Of a stretch of 38,047 nt of DNA, positions 24,199-32,671 are shown piece by piece. The notes beneath the pieces are model-generated. The model made no database searches, was not told the DNA's origin, and saw only the letters and a program-made list of their open reading frames with translations. How positions within the stretch are numbered: the first letter of the stretch is position 1; each line of letters starts with the position of its first letter. The translations under genes were made by a program, and so were the position numbers. The stretch spans positions 45,466-83,512 of the forward strand of contig PBEB01000066.1 in assembly GCA_002717505.1 (NCBI GenBank), in the 5' to 3' direction. Origin of the DNA: Leptospiraceae bacterium (lineage in GTDB: Bacteria; Spirochaetota; Leptospiria; Leptospirales; Leptonemataceae).

Positions 24199-25046
24199 GC
24201 TCCTCCAGCAGGGACTGCGCCACCGGTCTTTACCAGACGATCGATTTCATAGAGTTGTTTTAGAAGGTCTTCCGTTTTATCCAGCCAGTACTGATTGCTG
24301 GAATCGCTCCAGGCATTGGCAGGATCTGGATGAACTTCCATGAAGAAACCCTCCACTCCCACGGCTGCTGCTGCACGCATCAACACCGGTGCCATGGCGC
24401 GGTCGCCGCCGCTCTGTTTCCCTCCACCTGGAAGCTGCGTGGAATGAGTGCCATCGAAGACAACAGGAATATCGCTCTGATGCATAATTTCGGGGCTGCG
24501 AGGGTCGAATACAAGATTGTTGTATCCAAAACTAACGCCGCGTTCAGTAATCAGATATTTGTCAGATCCTCTGGACTTGATTTTTTCGGTGATGCTGGGT
24601 GCATCGGCCGGTGCCATGAACTGTCCCTTCTTTACATTCACCCATCGGCCTGTGTCGGCGCAGGCGAATACCAGATCTGTCTGTCTGCACAGGAATGCAG
24701 GAATCTGTAGAATATCTACAACCTGGGCCACAGCATCCACCTGGGAGGCATCGTGGACATCTGTGAGAACCGGCACATTGTAGGTCTCTTTTATGAACTG
24801 AAGGTCTCGTAAGCCTTCATCGATACCGGGACCTCTTTTGCTATCAGCGGAGCTTCGATTCGCCTTATCAAAACTGGATTTGAAAACATAGGGAATGCCG
24901 AGCTTGCCTGTGATCTCCAGCATGGTTTCGCAAACATGACTGAGCATATCCCGGCTTTCAATGACGCAGGGACCGGCGATCAAAAAGAAGGGTTCATCAC
25001 CACCGATGGTGGAATTATTCAAAAAAGGGCGCTTACTGGCCTGCAT
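24195..25046 (-). CDS. kdsA: 3-deoxy-D-manno-octulosonate 8-phosphate synthase
   Basis: 283 residues, normal length. It condenses phosphoenolpyruvate and arabinose 5-phosphate to KDO-8-phosphate, precursor of the LPS inner core. The N-terminal motif is LIAGPCVIES, with Cys27 where metal-independent enzymes such as E. coli's have Asn; with His in DGTHSTQLPGG and Glu and Asp in FMEVHPDPANAWSD this marks the metal-dependent class. ATG start. It lies after a 217-base spacer from pyrG and overlaps lptC by four bases. Confidence 0.97.
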   Translation of the reverse strand: MQASKRPFLNNSTIGGDEPFFLIAGPCVIESRDMLSHVCETMLEITGKLGIPYVFKSSFDKANRSSADSKRGPGIDEGLRDLQFIKETYNVPVLTDVHDASQVDAVAQVVDILQIPAFLCRQTDLVFACADTGRWVNVKKGQFMAPADAPSITEKIKSRGSDKYLITERGVSFGYNNLVFDPRSPEIMHQSDIPVVFDGTHSTQLPGGGKQSGGDRAMAPVLMRAAAAVGVEGFFMEVHPDPANAWSDSSNQYWLDKTEDLLKQLYEIDRLVKTGGAVPAGGA

Positions 25047-25263
25047 AGGGACAGGCTAAGCACTGCCGATGGACAGGCCATTCTTTTTTCAGCAATGAAA
25101 TCCGTTGGGCTGACAGAGGTCCCGGGTCGCCTTTAAGCAACAAATCCGGCAATTTCCTGTGCCTCAGTTCGTGCCCAGAGAAGGAGAGTATTCTGGCCAT
25201 TGAGTTGAACCGGGACAGGCGTGCAATTTACCCTTCGGGATTGGAGTCCTTTTCGGTTAGATC

Positions 25264-26883
25264 CTATTTTGTGAGTTTGGAGGATGCGCGGACAAAGCCA
25301 GAGAACAGCGGATGGGGCTTCACAGGCCGAGTCTGAAACTCCGGATGAAACTGGCAGCCAATGAACCAGGGGTGGTTCTTGATCTCAATCATTTCAATGA
25401 GCTGTCCATCGGGACTGGTGCCTGAAAATGTAAGGCCGGCTTTTTCGAATTCCTCTTTGTACTTCAATGTGAATTCGAATCGATGGCGATGTCTTTCTTT
25501 AATCTTGGTCTGGCCGTATTCTTTATGCGCCAGAGTACCTTCGGTAACCACGCAAGGATAGGAGCCCAATCGCATGGTGCCCCCCTTTTGTTCCAGGCCC
25601 ATTTGCTCTTCCAGCAGGGAAATGACAGGATGCTCGGTTTTGGGGTCAAATTCTGTGCTGTTCGCCTCTTCCAGTCCCACTTCGTTGCGAGCGAATTCGA
25701 TTACAGCGCATTGCATTCCCAGACATATTCCAAAGAAAGGGATCTTCCTGGTTCTGGCATACTGAATGGCTCTCAGCTTTCCTTCGATTCCTCGGTTTCC
25801 AAAGCCTCCGGGAACCAGTATACCGTGAACTCCCTTGAATGCTTCTGCAGGCGACGTCTCCTTTTCTAGCTCCTCGGGATCTACGGAAACAAATTCAACT
25901 TCTACCTGGTTGGCAATGCCTCCATGCATCAGTCCTTCATAGATGGAACGGTAGGCATCCTGTAGAGCAATGTACTTTCCGCATATGGCTATGCGAACGG
26001 TTTTCTTGGGACTACGGGTAATCTCCAGGAGATCATGCCATTTCTTAAAGTTCAGTCGCCTGGGCTCGATGGCAAAGTGGTCCAGTACGCGAAGATCCAG
26101 ATGCTCATTTCTGTACATCTCGGGAATCTCGTAGATGCTTCCTTTGATGTCCGATGCTGAGATAATATTTTCTTCTCGCACATTACAGAACAGGCCCAGT
26201 TTATCCTTTAGATCCTGGCTTAATGGACTGGAAACCCGGCATACCAGCAAATCCGGCTGGATACCAAAAGTTAGTAGTTCTTTAACGCTGTGCTGGGTTG
26301 GTTTTGTCTTGGCTTCCCCGGCTACGGTAATGGTGGGAACTAGAGTTAGATGGATGAAGCATACACCTTCTCGTCCTCTCTCCCGGCGCATTTGACGGAT
26401 GGCTTCCAGAAAAGGTACCGATTCGATGTCTCCTACGGTGCCGCCAATTTCTACAATGGCGAAGTCCACATCGTCATTGCGAGTGAGCTCCATCATGCGA
26501 TTCTTGATTTCGTTGGTAATATGCGGAATGACCTGAACGGTTCGACCCAGGTAATCTCCCCGACGTTCGCGCTGAATTACAGCGTTATAGATCTGTCCAG
26601 TGCTCACTGAATGGGCCCGGCTCAGACTGTTGCTCGTAAAGCGCTCATAGTAGCCAAGGTCCAGATCTGTTTCAGCCCCATCGTCGGTAACATAGACTTC
26701 GCCGTGCTGATACGGACTCATGGTTCCTGGATCGATGTTAATGTAGGGATCCATCTTTTGCAGCGATACTCGATAGCCTCTGTTTTCCAGGAGGCAACCA
26801 AGGGCAGCTACGGTGACCCCTTTTCCCAGAGAAGAGCAAACACCGCCGGTGATGAAGATGAATCGGGCAGACATGAAAGCCAT
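25264..26883 (-). CDS. pyrG: CTP synthase
   Basis: 539 residues, typical. It aminates UTP to CTP with glutamine as nitrogen donor, and CTP is needed for CMP-KDO, which fits the neighbouring kdsA. Synthetase domain with P-loop GGVCSSLGKG (13-22) and KMDPYINIDPGTMSPYQHGEVYVTDDGAE; glutaminase domain with nucleophile GICLGMQ and His-Glu in FHPEF near the end. The start is the ATG at 26883 with GGAG eight bases upstream; an alternative ATG three codons later (26874) is also possible. A hairpin lies in its leader. Confidence 0.97.
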   Translation of the reverse strand: MAFMSARFIFITGGVCSSLGKGVTVAALGCLLENRGYRVSLQKMDPYINIDPGTMSPYQHGEVYVTDDGAETDLDLGYYERFTSNSLSRAHSVSTGQIYNAVIQRERRGDYLGRTVQVIPHITNEIKNRMMELTRNDDVDFAIVEIGGTVGDIESVPFLEAIRQMRRERGREGVCFIHLTLVPTITVAGEAKTKPTQHSVKELLTFGIQPDLLVCRVSSPLSQDLKDKLGLFCNVREENIISASDIKGSIYEIPEMYRNEHLDLRVLDHFAIEPRRLNFKKWHDLLEITRSPKKTVRIAICGKYIALQDAYRSIYEGLMHGGIANQVEVEFVSVDPEELEKETSPAEAFKGVHGILVPGGFGNRGIEGKLRAIQYARTRKIPFFGICLGMQCAVIEFARNEVGLEEANSTEFDPKTEHPVISLLEEQMGLEQKGGTMRLGSYPCVVTEGTLAHKEYGQTKIKERHRHRFEFTLKYKEEFEKAGLTFSGTSPDGQLIEMIEIKNHPWFIGCQFHPEFQTRPVKPHPLFSGFVRASSKLTK

Positions 26884-26895
26884 TTCCCCTGCTCC

Positions 26896-26913
26896 ATCGT
26901 TGCATCCAACGAT
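26896..26913. promoter_or_regulatory. Hairpin in the pyrG leader
   Basis: ATCGTTG-CATC-CAACGAT, perfect seven-base arms, about 13 bases upstream of the pyrG ATG. Read on the plus strand it is followed by TTTTT, like an intrinsic terminator for antisense transcripts; on the minus strand it sits just before the ribosome-binding site. The remaining 190-base gap up to tetR shows no other feature I can support. Confidence 0.35.
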
Positions 26914-27073
26914 TTTTCCAAAAAAGGCAAGTAGAATGGATTAGATTTACTGACAGAAATTGGTCCCGGGATAGTCGGCGGCCCAGAATCATCGAGGCAG
27001 GGAAATTGGTGCAACCGAAGCGGGCATCTGGCAGTCCTGAGTCCCCGGAAGATGCTTGCCCGGGCCAGAAGCA

Positions 27074-27730
27074 TTAAGCTCGGTCTGGTTGCATACCCTG
27101 GAGAAATAGCTCCGAGAGAAAAAAAGCCGCCTTCTCCGGTGTCATGGATGGATCTGTGCCCATGGTTAGCAGAATCTCAAACCCGGCGCCGATGATGGCC
27201 CGGGCCAGTAGATCCGGATTCTGATCGCGAAAGTAACCCTGCCGGATAGCCCATCGTAAATCGTCCTTGAGATCCTCCAGAATGCCTTCCACAGCACTGG
27301 TCTTCTTGCCGGAACCGCTGCCCGTTGCAAACCCTGCAGGCGTCGCGCCGGCTGCCGCACCAAATACCATGGACCGGAAGATGTTCTGGTTTCGTGCCAG
27401 CATTAAAAGCATCCCGGGATCGGAACTGAGAACTTGAAAGAATCCCAGATACCCCTCTTCGACGAAGCTCTTACCGTCAGGAGCTCCTCGCCGGGCCCGC
27501 TGGACCACTCCCCGAACCTCAGTACTGATTTCTTGAATGATTGATTCCAGGACTTCTTCTTTGCTCTGAAAGTAATTGTAGAATGTTCCGGCAGCAAGAC
27601 CGCTGGCTCGCACAATGTCTCTAACAGTGCAGGCTTCGAATCCCATTTCAGAAAAGACCTGGATGGCTGCCTTTACTATGGCAGCGCGATTGGCTGCTTT
27701 GCGATGTTCCCTCAAACCAGGACCAGACAT
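27074..27730 (-). CDS. TetR family transcriptional regulator
   Basis: 218 residues from the ATG at 27730. A GTG at 27787 would put the operator palindrome inside the coding region, so I prefer the ATG, although its Shine-Dalgarno is poor. N-terminal helix-turn-helix: AAIVKAAIQVFSEMGFEACTVRDIVRASGLAAGTFYNYFQSKEEV, the hallmark of the family. The C-terminal ligand domain is variable, with a Gly/Ala-rich stretch. Divergent from the monooxygenase gene, with a perfect 14-base palindrome between them, it probably represses that promoter and its own. The inducer is unknown, perhaps a hydrophobic ketone, alcohol or fatty acid. Confidence 0.92.
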   Translation of the reverse strand: MSGPGLREHRKAANRAAIVKAAIQVFSEMGFEACTVRDIVRASGLAAGTFYNYFQSKEEVLESIIQEISTEVRGVVQRARRGAPDGKSFVEEGYLGFFQVLSSDPGMLLMLARNQNIFRSMVFGAAAGATPAGFATGSGSGKKTSAVEGILEDLKDDLRWAIRQGYFRDQNPDLLARAIIGAGFEILLTMGTDPSMTPEKAAFFLSELFLQGMQPDRA

Positions 27731-27772
27731 GCAGGAAGAGTAATCCAGGGAATCTAGATTGCAAGCAAAAGT

Positions 27773-27786
27773 TGACGCTAGCGTCA
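27773..27786. promoter_or_regulatory. Predicted TetR operator
   Basis: TGACGCTAGCGTCA, a perfect 14-base palindrome, flanked by AAAAG and CTTTT arms that extend the symmetry with one unpaired base. It lies between the divergent TetR and monooxygenase genes, seven bases upstream of a perfect TTGACA -35 box, a typical place for a TetR dimer site. The assignment is positional inference. Confidence 0.75.
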
Positions 27787-27793
27787 CTTTTTC

Positions 27794-27822
27794 TTGACAG
27801 CATCAAGGCTCCATGATGAACT
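27794..27822 (+). promoter_or_regulatory. Predicted sigma-70 promoter of the monooxygenase gene
   Basis: TTGACA (27794-27799), 17-base spacer, then TGAACT (27817-27822), a weak -10 with three consensus bases. A start site near 27829 would leave a leader of about 24 bases ending in AGGGGG before the ATG at 27853. Confidence 0.5.
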
Positions 27823-27852
27823 CAGGCATGGCGCATTGAGCCAGGGGGAAAT

Positions 27853-29379
27853 ATGAAGAGAAAAGGCGAAAGCAAGGTCGGACGCTCCAGAACAAGGGGA
27901 CATCGGGCCAACGAGCAAAATGAAGGAATACTACCCAGGGTCTGTATTATCGGGGCCGGCTGTAGTGGGATGACCGCCGCCAAAGCGATGAAGGATGCCG
28001 GCATTCCATTTGATTGTTACGAAAAGGGATCCGATATTGGCGGCCTCTGGCGTTTTGGTAACGATAATGGGATGAGCAGTGTCTACAAATCCCTTCATAT
28101 TAACACGCACCGGGATCGCATGGAATACAGAGATTATCCCATGCCCCATGATTATCCCGATTATCCATCGCACAGTTTAATCTATTCCTATTTTCAGGAT
28201 TATGCCAAGCAATTTGGAATCTATGAGCATATTCAGTTCAAGACCGCGGTGCAGCATGTAGAACCGGAACCCGACGGCACCTACGAAGTTACCCTCTCCG
28301 ACGGTAGACAGATCCATTATGATTCGGTGATGGTGGCCAATGGGCATCATTGGTCCGAAAGATGGCCGGATCCTGAATATCCCGGGCAGAAGCAATTCAA
28401 AGGCATTCAGTTTCATGCCCATCATTATGTGGATCCAGAAAAACCCCACAATCTGGTGGGTAAAAATGTCCTGGTTGTGGGTATGGGCAATAGCGCCATG
28501 GATATTGCTACAGAGATTTCGCGACCAGGGCTTGCGAAGAATGTATTTCTCTCCGGAAGAAGGGGAGCCTATGTTTTTCCCAAGTATCTATTCGGTCAGC
28601 CTTTCGACAAGCTCACTGAAGCATTTCCAGTGTGGGTGCCTTTCTGGTTTAAAGAGTTTGTAGCATCTATCATCTTTCGCCTGGCAGTGGGTAAGATGTC
28701 CAGCTTTGGTTTGCCAGAGCCGGACTTTGGTATTGGCCAGGCGCATCCCACCATCTCGAATGAAATTCTAGGACGCTTCGGTAGCGGCGATTTGAAGTTC
28801 CGCCCTGGCATTGAGCGGATGGACGCAAGGAATGTTTTTTTCTCGGATGGCACATCGGAAGAGGTGGATGCCATTGTCTGGTGCACCGGCTACAATGTAG
28901 AATTTCCTTTCTTCGATGAGCAGTTTATCTCGGCGCCCAATAACTATCTGCCGCTGTTTCACAGGGCCATAGAACCAGAGCGACCCGGGATCTGCTTTGT
29001 TGGGCTCCTGCAGCCCCTGGGTCCTGTAATGCCTCTTTCAGAGGCCCAGAGCAAATGGTATGCTCGCTATCTGAAAGGAGAATATGCATTGCCTTCTGCG
29101 AAGCAGATGTATCACTACATGGACAAAGAACAAAAGGCCATGGCAAAGCGGTATGTACAGTCTGCGCGACATACCATGCAGGTAGATTTTGAGCTCTTTC
29201 TATCGGAACTGGAAAAGGAAACAAAGAGAGGAAAGAAGCGAGCCACTGCGGAAAACAGGGGCCATTCCATTCGACCCCTGGCGCATAACTATCCGGATGG
29301 AAAAGTCGGATCTAAATCCAGCAATGCCAAACCCAGCCGAAGCAAGCGAGCATCGCTTACCGGGGCGGGACGCCGATAG
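27853..29379 (+). CDS. Flavin-containing monooxygenase, possibly Baeyer-Villiger type
   Basis: 508 residues. FAD site GAGCSG (34-39) with the second-strand acidic residue in YEKG; FMO fingerprint FKGIQFHAHHY (182-192); NADPH site VVGMGNSAMD (208-217); late motif WCTGYNVEFPF. Class B flavoprotein monooxygenases insert one oxygen atom, either on N/S atoms or next to a ketone to form an ester. The fingerprint ends in Tyr as in true FMOs rather than Trp-Asp as in classical Baeyer-Villiger enzymes, but FMO-type enzymes can do both. Basic tails lie at both ends (MKRKGESKVGRSRTRGHR; last 45 residues). Good AGGGGG ribosome-binding site. Followed by an intrinsic terminator. Confidence 0.93.
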   Translation: MKRKGESKVGRSRTRGHRANEQNEGILPRVCIIGAGCSGMTAAKAMKDAGIPFDCYEKGSDIGGLWRFGNDNGMSSVYKSLHINTHRDRMEYRDYPMPHDYPDYPSHSLIYSYFQDYAKQFGIYEHIQFKTAVQHVEPEPDGTYEVTLSDGRQIHYDSVMVANGHHWSERWPDPEYPGQKQFKGIQFHAHHYVDPEKPHNLVGKNVLVVGMGNSAMDIATEISRPGLAKNVFLSGRRGAYVFPKYLFGQPFDKLTEAFPVWVPFWFKEFVASIIFRLAVGKMSSFGLPEPDFGIGQAHPTISNEILGRFGSGDLKFRPGIERMDARNVFFSDGTSEEVDAIVWCTGYNVEFPFFDEQFISAPNNYLPLFHRAIEPERPGICFVGLLQPLGPVMPLSEAQSKWYARYLKGEYALPSAKQMYHYMDKEQKAMAKRYVQSARHTMQVDFELFLSELEKETKRGKKRATAENRGHSIRPLAHNYPDGKVGSKSSNAKPSRSKRASLTGAGRR

Positions 29380-29386
29380 AACGATG

Positions 29387-29411
29387 GCCCACCCATGCGC
29401 GGTGGGCTTTT
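29387..29411 (+). terminator. Intrinsic terminator after the monooxygenase gene
   Basis: GCCCACC (29387-29393), a seven-base loop, GGTGGGC (29401-29407), then TTTT. It begins seven bases after the stop codon. A GC-rich seven-pair stem followed by a T run is the clearest terminator in the window. Confidence 0.88.
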
Positions 29412-29487
29412 CGACAGACCGGTATTGAACCTCGATGAGGGGGCCGTGGCGCGAACGGATATCCTGGTCCAGCGGTTGCAGAGATGT

Positions 29488-29523
29488 CCTGGATTCCCCT
29501 GGATTCCCCTGGATTCCCCTGGA
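29488..29523. repeat. 10-base tandem repeat, 3.6 copies
   Basis: The unit CCTGGATTCC repeats exactly with period 10 over 36 bases, in the non-coding 231-base gap between the convergent monooxygenase and GMC oxidoreductase genes. It lies downstream of the terminator of the first and downstream of the stop of the second. Confidence 0.9.
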
Positions 29524-29610
29524 GGCATCCCTGCCTATCTCTCTGCTTGATTCGGAAACGTATGGACTGTTGAGTACTCCTGCAGGACCCGAGTAATTCA
29601 CTCGGCTACA

Positions 29611-31437
29611 TTATCTTGTAGCCCTTTTCTTCGTGGTTGTGGCCTTTCTCTTGCTGGTTCCTTTACCTTTCGGATCGCCCCCCTTTCTTGAGGCAGTTTT
29701 GGCGCCCTGGTCATTCAGCAGTATAGTATTGAATTTCGCTCTCTTTTCAAATTCAAAGATTTGCTGAGTTTTTCCAGCCGGAGGAATGAAAGACATGGCT
29801 CGCTCGCTCAGGGCCGTAATGGTCAAACTGGGATTCACGCCCAGGTTTTCTGTTAGCATGGATCCATCGCACACTCGAAGATTCTGATAACCAAAAACTC
29901 GATTCTCCAGATCCAGCACGGCCTCTTGCTTGTTTTCGCCCATAATGCATCCACCCATGATGTGGCCGGTCACAGGTGCGTTCAATAGGACTTCATTGAT
30001 GGAACTTCGGGGAATCCCGCCAATTTTTTCAGCCACTCGCCGAGTTACTTCATTGCCTACCGGAATCGTGGCCGGTGTCTTTTCACTACCTGGTTCCAGA
30101 TGCGATGTGGTGGATCTTTGAAAGGGCCAGGCCCATCGTCGCTTTCTGATCAGTTGAACGCTGTTATCCAGGGTCTGCATTACAAGCAAGATCACGGAAT
30201 TCTTCGCGAATCCGAATGGATTGGATGCCTTTAAAAAGTAAATTGGATGTGTAAATATCATGCCCAGGTATCGCAATGGACGGGGAATTCTTCCTGAATC
30301 GGAAGGCATGGGGCTGGCCAGAAGCCCAAAGAAGTCGGCGCCGGCCGGGTATCGCACAGGTTCTACATGCGTATGGTCGTCTACATGGATGCTGGATGTG
30401 ATGGCAACGCCCCGGGAGTAGTCGGGCTTTTCTCCGGCATCGGTTTTTCCGTACTTTGTGGCAACCAGCACCGTTTCGCTGTTGGTTCGCACCCGGCTGC
30501 CCAGTCGGGGGCTCAAAGAGGTTAGACGCCCCTTTCTCTTCATCTCCAGCAGTAGACCCACGGTGCCCATGACGCCTGCAGAAAGTATGACGTTGCGCGC
30601 CCTGAATCGTTTCCGAGGAATCCCCAGAAAGCCTGTTGTGCTTTTTGTTCTGATCTCATAGCCGTAGCTACCGTCGGCCGTAGGATCCGGCTGCCCGGTG
30701 GAATTCAGTGGAAGTAGATCCACGGCCTTCGTTTCTGGAATCACATGGGCGCCCAGCTTTTCGGCCAGAAATAGATAGTTCTGATCCAGGGTATTCTTGG
30801 AATGGAATCGGCAACCGACCATGCAGCCACCGCAGTAATTACAGCCCATGCGATCAGGTCCTTCGCCACCAAAAAAGGGATCCTTCGATTTCTGCCCGGG
30901 CCCATCGCCGAAATACACACCCACCGGTGTGGGTCGAAATGTATCCTCTTTACCCATGTCTGACGCCACTTCCTTTAGCACCCGGTCCGGTTCAAAGAGT
31001 CTGGGATTGGTGGTGACGCCCAACATGTAAGAAGCAACGCGGTAGAATGGATGCAGGCCCGAGGGACCCCCAAGTTTGGAAAACACCGGCTTTTTTAAAA
31101 CAGAATCCGGTGGAACATAGAGAGTGTTGGCATAGACTAGGCTTCCGCCACCTACGCCGGCGCCGCTTACAAGAAGAAAGTCGTTGAGTATATTGATTCT
31201 CTGAATGCCGTAAAAACCCAGGCGGGGCATCCACAGATACTTTCTCAAATTCCAGTTTGACTTTGGAAATTCTCCTGCTTTCCAGCGCTTCCCGGATTCA
31301 AGCACTGCCACCGAGTATCCTTTCTGAGCAAGGCGCAATGCAGATACGCTTCCGCCAAATCCGCTACCAACTATTATATAATCGTAATCGAAAGGATGTG
31401 AATGCATACACCCTTGTATCGCCGGTCGATGATCCAT
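29611..31437 (-). CDS. GMC family oxidoreductase (alcohol/sterol dehydrogenase-like)
   Basis: 608 residues. N-terminal FAD motif [21 protein letters not shown] (20-40); [21 protein letters not shown] (90-110); a cysteine cluster [11 protein letters not shown] (Cys199, 202, 205, 209) followed by [21 protein letters not shown]; the C-terminal GMC part with [12 protein letters not shown] and [17 protein letters not shown] enzymes oxidise alcohols with FAD. The Cys cluster is typical of a subfamily near cholesterol oxidase and could hold an Fe-S cluster. The last 25 residues are a Lys/Thr/Arg-rich tail. An alternative ATG at 31407 has AAGGG close upstream. Divergent from the esterase gene, convergent with the monooxygenase gene. 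Confidence 0.92.
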   Translation of the reverse strand: MDHRPAIQGCMHSHPFDYDYIIVGSGFGGSVSALRLAQKGYSVAVLESGKRWKAGEFPKSNWNLRKYLWMPRLGFYGIQRINILNDFLLVSGAGVGGGSLVYANTLYVPPDSVLKKPVFSKLGGPSGLHPFYRVASYMLGVTTNPRLFEPDRVLKEVASDMGKEDTFRPTPVGVYFGDGPGQKSKDPFFGGEGPDRMGCNYCGGCMVGCRFHSKNTLDQNYLFLAEKLGAHVIPETKAVDLLPLNSTGQPDPTADGSYGYEIRTKSTTGFLGIPRKRFRARNVILSAGVMGTVGLLLEMKRKGRLTSLSPRLGSRVRTNSETVLVATKYGKTDAGEKPDYSRGVAITSSIHVDDHTHVEPVRYPAGADFFGLLASPMPSDSGRIPRPLRYLGMIFTHPIYFLKASNPFGFAKNSVILLVMQTLDNSVQLIRKRRWAWPFQRSTTSHLEPGSEKTPATIPVGNEVTRRVAEKIGGIPRSSINEVLLNAPVTGHIMGGCIMGENKQEAVLDLENRVFGYQNLRVCDGSMLTENLGVNPSLTITALSERAMSFIPPAGKTQQIFEFEKRAKFNTILLNDQGAKTASRKGGDPKGKGTSKRKATTTKKRATR

Positions 31438-31453
31438 GGTCTACACATTTTCG

Positions 31454-31468
31454 TTGCCCCGGGGGCAA
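31454..31468. promoter_or_regulatory. Palindrome between the GMC and esterase genes
   Basis: TTGCCCC-G-GGGGCAA, a perfect 15-base palindrome in the 104-base divergent spacer. On the minus strand its TTGCCC could serve as a -35 element with TGTAGA 17 bases downstream, favouring the 31407 start of the GMC gene. It differs in sequence from the TetR palindrome, so a different regulator is implied if it is an operator. Confidence 0.5.
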
Positions 31469-31541
31469 GTATCAGTTGCTCCTCTACAGCGAGGGTCTGG
31501 GATTTACTTGATTCCACAGCGCAGTCTGTAATTCCTTAACA

Positions 31542-32597
31542 ATGGCTGGATGGATCCAGAAACTGGAAGGAAAAATCGGAAGAGCGATCCTGAGCCTTCC
31601 CCCCGGGTTGCTGAGAGTCCTTTCTGGCGGTGTAACTCGAAATGATGCAGGACACACTCTGGATCCCCGAATTCAGATGGGCCTTCTACTTTCGCGAATT
31701 CATGCATCAGCAGAAAATCTTTCTCCAGTAGAAGCGCGAAGGCAGCTTTCCAGTCTCCTGGGGCATTTTGATTTGCTTCCTGAGCCAGTGGCCAGAGTGG
31801 AAGACTTCTCCATTCCCGGACAGGACAATAAGCGCATTCGCATGCGGTTGTATTCTGCTACCTGCGAGGCCCGGCTTCAGCCGGCCATGCTCTATTTCCA
31901 TGGAGGCGGTTTTGTAATTGGAGACCTTGATACCACCGATGCCATACTTCGGACTCTTGCGATTCAAAGTGGTCTTGTAATTCTATCTGTGGACTATCGT
32001 CTTGCTCCGGAGTATCCCTATCCTGCAGGTGCTGAGGATGCGCTGGAAGCCTATCGCTGGGTTCTGGATCACGGTCATAATCTGGGAATCGATGCCAATC
32101 GGCTGGGCCTTGGAGGAGATAGCGCCGGGGGAAATCTCTGTTTGAACGTTAGCTTTCAGTCCAAAAGAAAGAGAATTAAGCGACCGACCTTTCAGTCATT
32201 GATTTATCCCTGGGTGGATTTAGGGAACTCAGCCATTGCGGACAGTTCCATGATTGAGCTGGCCAAAGGCTTTGGGCTCACCGGAACCATGCTGGACTAT
32301 TTTCGCAGACATGCATTCTCTCAGAGTATCGATTTCGAGGATTTCATGGTAAGCCCCTGTCATGCAAAAAAGGCTGATCTCAAGGCCCTGCCTCCCACTT
32401 TCATTCAAGTTTGCGGCTTTGATCCATTGAGAGATCAGGGCCTCAGGCTGGGATCTTTGATGCAGGATGCCGGCGCCAGTGTTCGTATTCGAACCTATGA
32501 GAGTCTGATTCATGGAGCCACAAACCTAGCGCGGTCAGTACCGGAAGCTCGGGAACTGATTACCGATATGGGTGTTTTCCTTCAGGAAATTGCCTGA
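31542..32597 (+). CDS. Alpha/beta hydrolase of the hormone-sensitive lipase family
   Basis: 351 residues. Oxyanion motif FHGGGFVIGD (119-128), nucleophile elbow GGDSAGG with Ser194, likely acid Asp294 in GFDPLRDQG, and His324 in LIHGATN. These are the marks of HSL/acetyl-hydrolase esterases, which cleave short- or medium-chain esters. Predicted cytoplasmic; no signal peptide. ATG start without a clear Shine-Dalgarno. With the neighbouring alcohol oxidoreductase and monooxygenase it could finish an alcohol-to-ketone-to-ester-to-acid route. No terminator is evident in the 74 bases before the convergent heptose gene. Confidence 0.92.
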   Translation: MAGWIQKLEGKIGRAILSLPPGLLRVLSGGVTRNDAGHTLDPRIQMGLLLSRIHASAENLSPVEARRQLSSLLGHFDLLPEPVARVEDFSIPGQDNKRIRMRLYSATCEARLQPAMLYFHGGGFVIGDLDTTDAILRTLAIQSGLVILSVDYRLAPEYPYPAGAEDALEAYRWVLDHGHNLGIDANRLGLGGDSAGGNLCLNVSFQSKRKRIKRPTFQSLIYPWVDLGNSAIADSSMIELAKGFGLTGTMLDYFRRHAFSQSIDFEDFMVSPCHAKKADLKALPPTFIQVCGFDPLRDQGLRLGSLMQDAGASVRIRTYESLIHGATNLARSVPEARELITDMGVFLQEIA

Positions 32598-32671
32598 AGC
32601 CGTCCTGAAGCCTTCTTGATGGTTCGGAGTATTCCCATGCTTCTTGCCTCGTTCCTGCAATTTGGCAGTTA

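Noticed and set aside
25049-25220. Three copies of GGACAGGC in the pyrG-kdsA spacer
   Set aside because: Eight-base words with irregular spacing (22 and 142 bases); likely chance.
32598-32671. Terminator between the convergent esterase and rfaE2 genes
   Set aside because: No stem longer than four pairs and no T run; only a short CCTGAAGCC direct repeat.
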